DNA from: Cruorifilaria tuberocauda
Taxonomy: Eukaryota > Nematoda > Chromadorea > Rhabditida > Onchocercidae
Direction of reading: 5' to 3'
NCBI GenBank assembly: GCA_013365365.1
Contig: JABVXU010000540.1
Span: forward strand, 1-36,168
Length of the DNA stretch: 36,168 nt
Position 1 is the stretch's first letter; every line of letters starts with the position of its first letter. Made by a program: the position numbers and the translations under genes. The notes beneath the pieces are model-generated. The model worked only from the letters and a program-made list of their open reading frames with translations. It was not told the origin of the DNA and did not search any database. Shown piece by piece: positions 1 to 12,081 of this stretch.

Positions 1-1720
1 TTTATTTACTTAATACGTATTTAATATGATAGTATGATAATACTTATAACTGATAATATGATAATACTTATAATATATAGTAACTGTTAATTGTAATACT
101 TCTCATAGGTAAAATGATTGATTGTAAATTTTGTTATGGCAATTTAAGAATTTAAGATAATGAAGAAAAGTGGGAGGTCGCTTAAAGGGAGAAAATTGAA
201 TTGAGTGAAATTTGAAAAGTCTATTTACAATGCTCTTGGAGGCATAATGATCATTGTTCGAAAATTAGGAGGTAATTTAAACAGGAAAAATAAGATTAAG
301 CTTGAAATTTAAAAATGCTTATTCATGAAGTCTATAAGAGCACTGTTGCGCAAACACGCAATGCTTTTTTGTTCGAAAAAAATTGCATGATCAACTTTTT
401 TTTTTCGAAAATATATTTTTACCTTTCTATTTTTATTAGCTAATAAGAGAGAATTGAAATGATGGAGGTATTTCAAAGAAAAGATTAAATGATTTTCTTT
501 TTCATTTGAAACTTTTTTTTTTGCTTAAAATTAGACTGAAGCAATTTGTGTATTCATCAAAATTTACATCATTATGCATTTTTTTTCCGGTTTAATTACC
601 GGTTTCTTCTTCCCTTAAACTATAATTAAATTAGCCTTATAATTAGCTAAAAACCATTGATCATTGAGTAAAGTGAACGATGCAAAAACGAAATCTATCA
701 GTGAGATTTTGAATTAATCCATATGCTAACTTAATGAAAAATGAAATGAATTTTGAAATTCTCAATTTTTCCTCTTCAATTTTTCAACTTTCTTGTAACT
801 TTTTAAAAATATTTTCGATGTGATTTGAATGAAATGAAATTTGTGGAAAAGATTAAAGATAATAAATTTCAGAGAAAAAAGAAACTTTTTTGATTAAGAA
901 ATTAAAACTTTTTTTTTTTCATCATGAAATATTTTGCATAAAAATTTATCGACTTTTTGATAATCTTTGATAGCTAAATTGGTGTTAGCTTTAATTTATC
1001 TTTGATAACTTTTGATTAACTATATTGGTTATAAACTTTTACTTATCATTATTGATAACTTATTGATATTAGTGTTTAGGATGAGAGCGGAGAAGAAAAA
1101 AAGAAATAAAATAATTTCTTTTTTAGTAATTGAAAAAAAAATTTGAAATATTTAGATATTTCAATTTTTTTATTCGTTTGCTAAATATGCTACGTACCAA
1201 TATCACTTGGAATTATTGATTTTTAATTTAAGCATACATTTTATGGAATCGAAATTATTAACTTTTTTATTTTAAATATATATTTTATAAAATTTGAAAG
1301 CAATTTTTAAACGAAATATGAACTTTTCTTGTGATATTCTATCAATTTCAAATATTATTCATATATTTTTAATCAATTACAATCATTATTTATATAATTT
1401 AATCAATCACGATCATTATTTATATACTTTTTATCGATTCTAAGTATTATTTTCAAGTATTATACTATTTATTAATAACTATTATATATTCTAAATATCA
1501 TTCATAAGTATTACATATTCTAAATATTATTTATAAGTACTATATTTTTTTAAATATCATTTATAAGTATTATATATACCTAAATATTATGTTTTTATCA
1601 ATTAGAAACATTACTGATTTCCTACATAAATGTGTTAAAGTATACGAATTATTGATTTTTTCCTCAATTTTATATCAATTATACAATTTTAAGCGTATGG
1701 AAATGATTGATTTAAATTTG
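1..1720. other. AT-rich intergenic region, no gene seen
   Basis: No open frame with coding character, domain or plausible splice chain was found on either strand. The sequence is dominated by A/T runs and degenerate repeats. Between about 1360 and 1590 there are recurring short blocks of the type TTTATA/ATTATTTATAAGTA. It is probably the 5' flank of the receptor gene that follows. Confidence 0.6.
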
Positions 1721-1733
1721 AAAATTTTCAGTG
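1721..1733 (+). promoter_or_regulatory. Splice acceptor 2 nt before the GPCR ATG, likely spliced-leader site
   Basis: The sequence AAAATTTTCAG ends at 1731 and is followed by TG and then the ATG at 1734. An A/T-rich TTTTCAG so close to the start codon is typical of a nematode spliced-leader trans-splice acceptor. It could instead be a cis acceptor for an upstream exon that I do not see. The trans-splicing reading is inference. Confidence 0.5.
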
Positions 1734-4700
1734 ATGAGTTGGAGCGTACAACAAATAGCACTGTATACAGTTTGCATTCCTATAATTTTTGCCCTATGTG
1801 TTATGGCAGCTTTTTGTAATCTATTAGTGCTATTAGCACGAATTCAAATTAAAAATCGAAATGGAGCTTTGGAATTAACATTTTCATTGGCCGTATCCGA
1901 TATTTGGACATCAATCGTTGTTGTTGTATCATTATTCCGGAATTCATATATGCCTGTTGTTTTGGGCATAAATTATTCCTCCGTCTGTTTCTCACTTACC
2001 TTAGAGGTAATCAAGTTTAATTTTAATTTTAAATTAGAGAAAAAAAAAACATTAATTTTAAATATACTAAGGAAAAAAAAAATAATAAACTTTTCTTTTT
2101 TAGATAAATATTCATGAGAAGAAAAAGTTTATCTCTTCTTTTTCTTCCTCTTACGTAATTAATCATTAATGATTGAATGAAAAATTTTCCATTCTAAACT
2201 TTTATTTTACTCAATAATTTTATATTTCTCATAGAGTTAAAAAGTATTTAAAAATTATAATTATTTTAAGTTAAAAAGTATTTGAAAATTATAATTATTT
2301 TTATTCTTAAATTAAATAAATTATAGATATTATTTGATAAATTAATTTTTAATCTTTCTGCTATAAAATTTTCTTAAATAAAAAACAAAGAATTGAAAGT
2401 AAAAGTAGTAAATGTTAAGTATGAAATATTCAGGAAAGTTAATCCTGATTTTTACACTTTAATTAATTCAATATTTAGTAACAACTGTGCATCATTGAGT
2501 GAAGCGGAATGGAACATGCATTTTTTGAGCATAATTGATTATTCATTTGAAAAAAAAAAAGTACTTTAAATTATCGATGAAATTAATTATTTAGAAGCTA
2601 TTTGAAGTGAAAAATTTGTAACATATAGCTAAAGCTATTCGAAAAAAAAAGTTAAACTTAACTTGTCAGAAATTATCAGAAATGAAAATTTACATGTAAG
2701 CTATAAGCTAATTTCAAAGTGACAAAAAGAATTTTCAAGAAATTTCATTTTTCTTTCTCAAATGAGAAATATAAAGGATAAAGTTAAATTATATTTGGAA
2801 TATAATTAACTTCAGTGATTTCATTAAATTTTGATAAATTTTAAAATTTTGATGATAATCTGAATTTTTTGCTATTTTAATTTAAATTTCTTTAGGCATT
2901 TCGAACAGGTGGACTATTAACTGGTCTTCTTCATCTGTGCACTTTAGCCGTTTATCATTTGCTATCAATCACACGTCCATTTGATCATGATAAATTATTG
3001 AATCAACATAAGACACGATTGATAGTTATTCTAATTTGGATTTTACCGCCAACAATACTTTTGCTGTACTTTTCCGCCTGGCCTAATCAGGGATATCGAA
3101 TTAAAGATTGTTCGGTGGTGGAATTTTATGATGTGCTTTATTTTCGCATGATAATTTCAATTCTAATTGTTGCACTTATGCTATCGACTGGTATGATGTA
3201 TTGGATGCTACTTAAGAAGCTCAATAAAGTTAGCTTGAAATTTAATTTTCATCCATTTGGAAAAACTTTTTTGTCAATCATTTTGAACTTTTAATTTTTT
3301 TCCCCTTTTGCGTTTATAGCAATTTAAATTGATTGATTTATATAATTCATTTAAAATGCATTTAGTTTATTCAGTTTTAGCAAAGTTACAATGCAAAGTA
3401 AATAGTATCATATTCATGAGTACATGAAGATAATGAATTTTCAAATAAGTTAATTTTAGAAGGTAATAATTTAATTAGATAAATTAGATAATATAAAATA
3501 AGTTGTTTTCTTACTCACTTTTCTTTATGTTAATTATTTAGGAAAATAGAAAAGGAATTTATTCATTCTTGCAAATGGAATTAAAACGAATTTAATATTA
3601 TTATAATCAATTTAATAAATAATAACTCAATTTAATTCAATATTTAACTTAATAACTTAATTTAATTTGATTTAATAAAATAATTAATTTAATTTAATTA
3701 AAGCGAAATGAGGATAAAATTAGAGAAAATTAGAATATTTTCATTACGCAGGCAATTTACTGTTGTTACCTGTAAAAGTTAATTTTAAAAGTTTTTAACT
3801 TTTAATTACTTAATTACTTTTTCGAAAGTGTAATTAGAACGAAACTTACGATTAATTTACGTATTTCTTTCAGTCATGCACAAAAACTACGACAACAAAA
3901 CGTAAACGTCGTATAGTAGTAGCATCAGGTCTTATTTTTGGAACCTTCGTAATAGGCTGGTTACCAGCATCATTACTTTATATACTTACTGCTAGAGATA
4001 TGCCACTTCATCACGTCAAAAGTATTTGGTTGAATATATTTGCTCTGACAACATTAATTTTAATTATGATTAAATCAATCACCAATCCGATCATTTATGC
4101 AACAAGGTTAGTTTTTTTTAGGTATATTTCAATTCTTCTTAATATAGTTGTTAAGATATAATAATACAGTATAATACTTTTTAATACAGTACTTTTACAA
4201 TATAGCATTTTTGTACAATACAGTACCTTTATAATATCGTATTTTTTAATTTTTAACATTTTTGTACAATACAGTACCTTTACAATATCGTATTTTTTGA
4301 TTTGTATATTCTAAATTTTCCGATTTTTCTTCATTTTTTTTTCAATTCAATTGATTTTTCAATTGTAAATTTCGATTTTTCTTCATCTTTTTCAATTGAT
4401 ATAGTATAATTTTTTTTATTTGTCAATTGATATATTTTAACTTTTTTTTTAATTTTTGAATTTTTTTCCGTTTTCATTCTAAAAATGTAATAAATTCGAA
4501 ATTATAACCAAATATATTTTTAAATTTAAATTTTATTTTTGATTTTTATTTTTAAATTAATTTTTATTCAATTTAAATGAACTTTTAAAAAAATGAAATT
4601 TTGAATGTATTCAAAGATTCCTAAAAATTATAGTAGTTAATTGAATGATTTTTTTTAGATTTGCCATTTTTCAGTTTTCTATTTCTGTATTCAAGTAATG

Positions 4701-4980
4701 ATAGGATCAGTAGATATGAATGAAATTACAATTTGAAGATTTCGAATTTCCTGAAAATTTATTCATTCATTAAGATTATTTAAATTAATTAATTTTCATA
4801 AATTTTTTTCACGCCTATTTCATTCAATTATTTGTTAATCAGTTTTTCAGAATTCCGGAAATTCGACATTTGATTGATGAATGGCGAAATTATGTTGGGA
4901 TAAGCAGAAGTAGTAATAGAAATGATGAAAGGAATTGCGAGGAACATGAAACATCAAAATTGAAATTAAATTTTAATTAG
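1734..4980 (+). CDS. Class A (rhodopsin-like) seven-transmembrane receptor, orphan
   Basis: Four exons join in frame: 1734-2006, 2896-3228, 3874-4106 and 4851-4980, giving about 322 aa. Seven hydrophobic segments are visible. TM1 (11-36) carries the conserved Asn29. TM2 has LAVSD with Asp56. Cys85 before TM3 and Cys163 in the second extracellular loop could form the family disulfide. TM4 has Trp139. A basic stretch TKRKRR (210-215) precedes TM6, which reads FVIGWLP (227-233). TM7 ends NPIIY (273-277), followed by a helix-8-like RIPEIRHLIDEW and a polar tail. The DRY motif at the end of TM3 is missing: the equivalent stretch reads AVYHLLSITRP. There is no signal peptide and the outer N terminus is very short. 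It should sit in the plasma membrane and signal through G proteins. The ligand is unknown, and I could not place it in a peptide or amine subfamily. An upstream N-terminal exon cannot be excluded. Confidence 0.85.
2151..2158. promoter_or_regulatory. TTACGTAA palindrome in GPCR intron 1
   Basis: This is a perfect match to the palindromic PAR/NFIL3 bZIP recognition sequence. In DNA this AT-rich one or two copies in the window are expected by chance, so function is not implied. It is noted because a NFIL3-like bZIP gene lies 10 kb away. Confidence 0.25.
4150..4305. repeat. Short tandem repeat in GPCR intron 3
   Basis: Two near-identical units share TTTTTGTACAATACAGTACC, starting about 51 bp apart near 4209 and 4260. 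More degenerate AATACAGTA copies lie upstream from about 4165. They are intronic and non-coding. Confidence 0.7.
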
Positions 4981-6398
4981 AGATTCAGATTTTAGGATAA
5001 ATTATGATAACAATTATATATGTTCTTGTACATTCTCAATGTTGATAATGCTGATAATTATTCATTCCAATTAATAAGTTAAATTGAAATCTCAATTATC
5101 ACATTTTGCCTGGAAGAAAAATATAATTCAGCCTAACAGATATGTAAAACATTGATACTTTTATCATTGATACCTTACTTTCATTGATATCACTGATACT
5201 TTTCACTATCTGCTTAATCAACTGTTTCGCTTTCGAAATAATGCATTATTTTAAAAAGTGATAATACAATCATTGATTGTGAAACTTTTTGATAAGTGTA
5301 TGATCAGCATGGAAATTTGCATATTTGAATGAATATAAAGGTGATATCATATATGAAAACATAAATTATTGCACTTTAAAATTTTGACATAACAGAGAAG
5401 CAAAAGAAAAAGCAAGTTTTCATTAATTAAAACTTGAAAAAGCTTTGGGATTTACAAATAATGCTCAATTGTTCGCTCTAAAAGTTTCTTTGAGCATTTT
5501 GAAATTCCAAAATTTAAACTTATGTATTCAAAAAATTATCCTTCCATGACCTTTCAATTCAGCTGTAAATTTTCTAATTGTAATTCCCTTACTGCAAAAC
5601 ATTAGCACATGAAAGTTACAATAATTACTTGTTTATTAATTCAGTTACTTATTACTTATTAATTATTTAATTATTTATTAATTACTTACTACTTACTTAA
5701 TTACTTGTTAATACTTAATTTAATTACTTATTAATAATTACTGGAAAAAATTAACTCAATATAGATCCACTTCAAGGCACTGAAATATTTTGCGATGAGT
5801 TAAGAATTTAAAGTTGAAAAATTAAATTGATGCTTGAGAAATTGTTCTAAATGAAATGTTTTAATAAATTTTGATGATTAGTGCTCAAAGCTACGATAAA
5901 AATAATTTAATTAATTATAGATAATTACTTTTAATTTAATTACTTATTAACAGTTACTTGAAAATCTAATTCAATATGCGAATAAATACTCGAGAAATGA
6001 ATTTAGAAATTTGAAAATTTAAATTGATGTTTGAGGAATTGTTCAAAATGAAACGTTGAAATAAATAAATTTTTGATGAATTCTTTTCGTTTATTAATTT
6101 ATAAAACTATTTTGACTTGAAATGAACTGAAAAATTTTCCTTGAAACAAAAAAAAATTTTATAAAATGTGAATTTTTTTTCCTTAAATCTTCAATGCTTC
6201 ATTTATTCTAATTTTTGAAACTTTAAAATTACAAAATAATTTTACTTAAATGCAAATTTTGGAAATTTTCATTTTCTAAAATAAAAAAAAAGATAATAAT
6301 TCAGTCTATAAAAATGGTTCAATATTGAATTTTTATCATTTATAGTTAAACCTAAAGTAATCGTTTGGTTGTTTCTGTAAAATATTAATTAGAAATTA
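4981..6398. other. Intergenic region between GPCR and kinase genes
   Basis: No coding sequence was recognised. The region is AT-rich, with a TTAATTACTTATTA-like low-complexity stretch at 5630-5745. About 5745-5885 and 5945-6080 look like a degenerate duplication sharing AAATTGATG, TTGAG(G/A)AATTGTTC and an AAATGAAA-type tail. Confidence 0.55.
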
Positions 6399-9300
6399 AT
6401 GACGAAGAAATCTTCCGCGGTAAACTCTTCAGGTATTGCATTGTAAATTTCTCGAAACTTTTTATCAAATTTATAAAAAGTTTATTTTAATTTAGTATCA
6501 AAGTAAAATTTCATGATAACATAAACAGACATTGTAATCTTATCATTATCTTCGATCAGTTCAGTATCGATTCGCTTTAAAGCACTAAAATATTACAGCT
6601 TTGTATTTAAATTCAATAAGATAATTGATTGATTAAAATATCATACTACAATTACTATTACAATAACTATAACTACAATTACATTAAGTTATTATAGTCA
6701 ATAATTACGATTAAATACTAGTATTGTGATTTTCCTTTTTTAAATTGAATAAAATTTTGGAGTAAATAAATTTCAGAAAAAGGAATTGAAAAAGTTGGTG
6801 CAGAAGATATACCGAAAGCTTTAGAGGATGAAGAATACTTCCATGGTTTATTACCACGTGAAGATTGCAACGAAATTTTGACAAAAGTTTTTTATATTCG
6901 TTATTTAACTTTGATTTCCTAGAATATAATGTGTAAATTAAATAATTAAAATTTCTCAGTTAATTTCAATTAATTTGCTTAAATTCTTGAAATTTCTTTT
7001 AAAAATTAAATTACTTGAAAAAAAAAAAAGAAAATCAAATAATAGTTGAAATATAGATTGGTGATTATCTTGTACGTGTATCACAACCACGACCAACTGA
7101 TCCACGTGAAATAATCGTATCGGTACGTGTATCCAAGGAACAATCAGGACAATCAGTTCGTTCTTATATTTGCATTATTTAAAACATAAAAATAATCATA
7201 CCGAAAACCATTTTAAAATATTTGTAATTAAATTCATTACTATCAATGTAAGTATAATTTTTATTGATTTATTGATAATATCAGAATACTATCAGGAATG
7301 TTCTTTTAATCAACATGAAAACAAAGATCGGAAATCATTTTAAGATATTTGTAATTAAATTGAATATTATCAATACAAATATAATTTTTATTGATTTATC
7401 GATAAAATCAGAATATCATCAGATATGCTCGTTTAATAAATGATAATAAATGATTAATGATAATTTAGATCCGACACATAATTGTAAAGAAGCGAAAGTT
7501 TCCAAATGGAGAAATTGCATGGATTGCAATTGAAGCGATTAAATTTGCGTCATTCTTCGAACTAATTGAACATTACGTGAAAAAAGGCGATCCAATTAAT
7601 CCAGAAGTACGATTCTTTGATAAGAAATTCAATAATCAATCAAAATTTGCTCAAATTTTTTAGCAATTTTACTGATAAATTGATAAATGAAATTTGCGTT
7701 ATCAATTTTATCGTTTGTATACAATTGATAGTACAATGTTGATAGTGTTCATGTTGTTCATGAAGACGCTAAGTTTATTTATATGACTTCATCTGATACA
7801 AAATTTAATCAAATTATTAACAAAAGAATTGCTAAGATTCTGTCATATAACAATATTGTATGATCAGTAATATTACTTAAATGAGGTTAAAGTTAAAGTA
7901 ATTATAATGTATTATTTGAATTAGTTGTTTAACTATTTAAAAGTAATAAATTACTTTCTTCTAACAAAAGTAATTTACTTTATTTCATAGTCATCCGTTT
8001 TTTTTTTTCGCCAACTACTTGAATTATTTTTGAACAATTTAGAATTTTTCGAAATTCAATTATATTTTTTTTCATTAATTAATAAGTAATTTATAAATTT
8101 TATAAATTCTTGCTATTTATATGCTTGAATTTTTTCATGAAATATATAATTGAAATTACCGAATGATAAAATTTGTGATAAAAAAATTGCGAAAATAAAA
8201 AATGATTAAAGCAAATTAAAAACTAAAAATTAAAAAGCATTAGACATTTTTCCTAAAGGTAAACCAAAAAGTTTTCATGTCATTAAGGTGGAAAATAGCG
8301 TGCTAATTAACGCAATTAAACGTCAACCATGGGAATTTAGCCACGATGATATTACGCTTAAAGAAATGCTTGGATCAGGCGCATTTGGTGAAGTTCGATC
8401 GGCTGAACTAATCATTAAGAAGAAAAAGACTGAATGTGCTGTGAAAATTGTTAGTATCTAAAGCATTCATACAAATCTAAATTTCATGCTTACTTCTTTC
8501 AAGCTTATTTATTACTTCTTTTAATAAAAGCATAGATTCACAATCAACTAAATCTAAATCAATCTTTGAGAGAGATCAAATTTTTCTCTTGATCTGATTG
8601 ATTGATTTATACGAGCTAATTAGTAAAATCATTAAGTTCAAATTTTACTATACAAAAATATACTTTCACGTTTATTCCTCAATTTTTATCGGTTAAATTT
8701 AGGCTAAACTTACGGTTACGGAAGCACAAATGGCACTTCGAAAGGAGAAAATTAAGGAAATGATGCATGAGGCACGCTTAATGCGTCATTACGATCATGA
8801 TAATATCGTACGCATTTACGGTGTTGCAGTTGATCGTGAACCATTAATGATTGTGATCGAATTGGTAATAATCAATATTTCAATCATTTCAAAATTTCAT
8901 GAAATAATTCTTGCAAAAAAAGTTTGATAAATTTTTTAATTGGAAAATTCGCTATGAATGAAATTTAAAAAAGAATAAGGAATAATTTAAATTTGAAGTT
9001 TTTTTTATTTTTGAATATACTTATTTCATATTTTCGTAGAATTGGATTATTACCATTGATAATTAATTAATTTTTAATTACAATTACAGATAAAAGGTGG
9101 ATGTCTATCGGAAGATTTAAAACAACGGAAAGGAAGTGTTTCGGATGATGAAAAAGTTGAAAAAATGTGTCTCGGTGCAGCATATGGTCTACAATATTTG
9201 CATTCGAAGAAATGCATTCACCGCGACATTGCCGCCCGAAATATCCTTTATACTAAGGATAAAGTGGTATAGTCTAACTTTTATCACTTATCTCTTTTCT

Positions 9301-10779
9301 TTCTTAAACTATTAAAATTATTAAATTAGGTTAAATTAAATTAATTGAGCTGTTGATTAATTAAAACTATTAAAATTTCAACTTTCTTTTCTCATTGCTT
9401 TACTATTATTCACTTTACATTAGCATAATTAATTACGGCTATAAAATAGGTTAAATTAAATTAATTGAACTGTTAATTAATTAAAACTATTAAAATTTCC
9501 ACTTTCTTTTCTCATTGCTTTATTATTATTCACTTTACATTAGCATAATTAATTACGGCTATAAAATAGGTTAAATTAAATTAATTAAACTGTTAATTAA
9601 TTAAAACTATTAAAATTTCAGCTTTCTTTTCTCATTGCTTTATTATTATTCACTTTACGTTAGCATAATTAATTACTACTATTGAAAAATAAAAAAGTAA
9701 TATGAAAATTATTAAGATAATTTTTCGTTTTGCAGGCTAAAATAAGTGATTTTGGGATGTCACGTGAGGGATTAATTTATAAAATGAAAACATCGAGGAA
9801 AGTACCAATCAAATGGACAGCTCCTGAAACGATAGCTACATTTGCTTACAGTTTTAAAACGGATGTTTACTCATTTAGCATAACAGTATGCGAAGTATTC
9901 AATGATGGCGAAGAACCGTATAAAGGATTGACAAATTCAGAAGTGAAGAAAATGGTTTTAGTATTCATCATCATTTTTTTTCCCCCTATATTATTAATTA
10001 AATAATATGTAGAAAAGAAAAAAAGGAAAATTTGTTCAATGAATAATTTCAGGTATTACGTGGAGAACGAATGGAAATACCGGAAGCGCCTGAGGGTATA
10101 TCAAAATTAATTAAACATTGTTGGGATCAGAATGCATCAACTCGATGGACAATGACCGATGTAATTCATTTTCTTTTTTTTTTTTTTAAATTTATTTATA
10201 ATATGACAGATAAAGAAAAACAACTGAGACTATAAAAAATAAAAAAATTTATGAAAATTTCCGAATTTAATTAATTAGGCTTTAGTTCTGGAAATCACGT
10301 TTACCTTTAAGTTTACCTTTCATCTATACACTTTAAGGCAGTAAGGAAATTGGAAAAAATAGCAAAACACATGAATCAGCATGTAACACAAACGGAAAAT
10401 GTAGCAACAACCGTAGTGAATTCAGGAAAAGAAACGAATTCCTCCAAAAAGCAACAATCCTCGAAAGATACACCGAAAGATACTACGGATAGTCCGGTGC
10501 AACATAAGTTGGTAAGCATTCCGGTTGCTATAATAAAATAATTAATTTTATATTTCAACCAATCTAAATTTCATTTCATGATTCGATAGTATGGACATAT
10601 TACTGAATACATTATTAATAAAACTTTGCTAGAAACTCGAATTATCTATCAGATTAAAACTTCTAAAAGTGATAGTATTGACTTCTATTAGAGAAAGCAG
10701 CACGAAAATTTCGTAATATTAATAATCGAATTTTCAGGATAAAGGATCTCCTAGAAAACGGAACAAAAAGAATCCCTAA
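6399..10779 (+). CDS. Fes/Fer-like non-receptor tyrosine kinase (SH2 + kinase)
   Basis: Eleven exons join in frame: 6399-6432, 6777-6886, 7057-7155, 7469-7606, 8288-8449, 8703-8864, 9090-9266, 9736-9954, 10053-10160, 10338-10511 and 10738-10779, giving about 474 aa. The SH2 domain (about 32-125) starts [10 protein letters not shown] and has the phosphotyrosine-binding Arg55 in DYLVRVS. The kinase domain (about 149-420) has P-loop LGSGAFGEV (155-163), AVK Lys180, helix-C Glu204, HRDIAARN (279-286), DFG Asp299, activation-loop Tyr309 and WTAPE (321-325). The DFGMSRE and IELIKGG stretches resemble Fes/Fer. There is no F-BAR region, so it has the short SH2-kinase layout common in nematodes, many of which act in the germ line. 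All catalytic residues are present, so it should be active. The tail is rich in S/T/K/Q and ends basic. Exons 5 and 10 use TTAAG acceptors. The exon 5 boundary is the least certain: an upstream AG at 8242-8243 would break frame with exon 4. Confidence 0.9.
7200..7445. repeat. Tandem duplication, about 126-bp period, in kinase intron 3
   Basis: ATTTTAARATATTTGTAATT occurs at about 7210 and again at about 7336. Similar flanks continue (TATAATTTTTATTGATTTAT, ATCAGAATA). The two copies fill most of the intron. Confidence 0.75.
9329..9680. repeat. Three tandem copies of a 120-bp unit in kinase intron 7
   Basis: Each copy begins GGTTAAATTAAATTAATT (9329, 9449, 9569). Each continues through a shared stretch ending TAGCATAATTAATTAC. 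Copies one and two are almost identical and the third is truncated at its end. The spacing is exactly 120 bp. The array lies between the exon encoding HRDIAARN and the exon encoding DFG. Confidence 0.9.
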
Positions 10780-11336
10780 TATCATCATGATTCCAATAGA
10801 ATTATACCAATTTTAAAATGTTAATTTGATATAATAAGAGTAATAAGCAAATAACTTAAAATATTCTAACAATCTCTGATACAATAAGTCCTAAAATTAG
10901 TACTAAAAAGATAACACGAAAATTATCAAATGAAGAATTTAATAATTCAAATTATATACTTGAATATATTAAAGTATACTAAGATATTCAAATATAGTTA
11001 AGGTAAATGAGAAATTGGAACTACCGTGTATAATTTGATTTAAATGTACCAAAAATTTTCATTTATTTTCAAATAAATTTTTATACAAAACACCTCCTAG
11101 CATTTCAAGAAATCTTTTATTTAATTAACCAAAAATGTCACATGTATATTTTTGTAATTAAAAATTTGAAACTAATACTGTTTACAATTAAAATTAAAAT
11201 TGAACTTAATTAAATTAGTAAATAATAACTGAAAATTTGCATAATCGGTAAAACAATTTATTTAAATTAATTTAATGCATGTTATAACAAGCAAAAAAGA
11301 AAAAAAAAAAAACATCAAAAACATTTTAAAAGAAAA

Positions 11337-11354
11337 AATTGAGGTCAAAGGTGA
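11337..11354 (+). promoter_or_regulatory. DR1-type nuclear receptor element
   Basis: AGGTCA at 11342-11347, one A, then AGGTGA at 11349-11354. A direct repeat of AGGTCA-like half-sites with 1-nt spacing is the layout bound by HNF4/RXR-class receptors. It is embedded in AATTGAGGTCAAA. Function is inferred from the motif only. Confidence 0.35.
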
Positions 11355-11414
11355 TACAGTGACGTATAATTCCGTAAAGCATATTAAACATTTCTATTAA
11401 GAAAGGAAAAAATA

Positions 11415-11447
11415 CGCACACGCACACGTACATGCACATACAAACAT

Positions 11448-11520
<73 letters not shown>
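11415..11520. repeat. CA microsatellite
   Basis: An interrupted (CA)n tract of about 100 bp with ACAT and ACGC variants. Spurious Cys/Val-rich open frames on the minus strand derive from it. Confidence 0.95.
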
Positions 11521-11597
11521 GACATAGACCAAAATTCGCTATGCCTTATAAATGACACGTTAATTTACCAACTGAAAACAATAGCAAAAGAAAAAAA

Positions 11598-11615
11598 AAT
11601 TGAGGTCAAATGTCA
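11598..11615 (+). promoter_or_regulatory. Second DR1-like element with the same flank
   Basis: AGGTCA at 11603-11608, one A, then ATGTCA at 11610-11615. It sits in the same AATTGAGGTCAAA context as the element at 11337, on the other side of the CA tract. Confidence 0.3.
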
Positions 11616-12081
11616 AAGCGAACAAATTTCCTCCGTTTTCTAAAATAGAGGTAATTAAACAATATATGTGGTTAATTACTAAAGCATAACTTTTTCATTT
11701 CTCCCTAGTAATAATTAAAATTTTTTTGAATAAAAATTTTTTCCCGAAATTCTAAAATTACGTTATTCTCTAATGAAGCATAGAATTTTCTGGATTTGAA
11801 AATTTCCATAAAAAGAAAAAGAAAACAGATTCAGGATGGAGTGGGAGAAAATTCCGGAAAGAAAAAGAATAATCAAAGAGAAAACTGATACTAATAAATA
11901 GAAATTAAGCTAAACTATTTAACGAATTTTATCTCACTCTAAATTTATATGAAATTGATTTTTTTTTTTTTTTGTAATAAAAATAACAATGATATTAATG
12001 ATAGTAAAGAATATGAAACAACGAATTACTTTCTTTTCCTCTCTCTCTCTCTCTCTGAAGAAAAAAAACAAGCTTAAAAGA

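Larger units (their letters stand above)
10780..12081. other. Convergent intergenic region between kinase and bZIP genes
   Basis: Both genes end into this interval, so it should hold both 3' untranslated regions. No coding sequence was found. It contains a CA microsatellite flanked by two similar AATTGAGGTCAAA elements, and a CT run at about 12040-12056. I did not identify a convincing polyadenylation signal for either gene. Confidence 0.6.

Noticed and set aside
589..600. GGTTTAATTACC identical to the first 12 nt of the nematode SL1 leader as I recall it
   Set aside because: The match stops after 12 nt, no GT donor or Sm-like site follows at the right distance, and the motif is A/T-rich enough to occur by chance. 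Not an SL RNA gene.
9329..9680. Possible CRISPR-like regular repeat
   Set aside because: The 120-bp units are contiguous, with no unique spacers, and lie in a eukaryotic intron.
11326..11532. 68-codon Cys/Val frame on the minus strand
   Set aside because: Product of the CA microsatellite.
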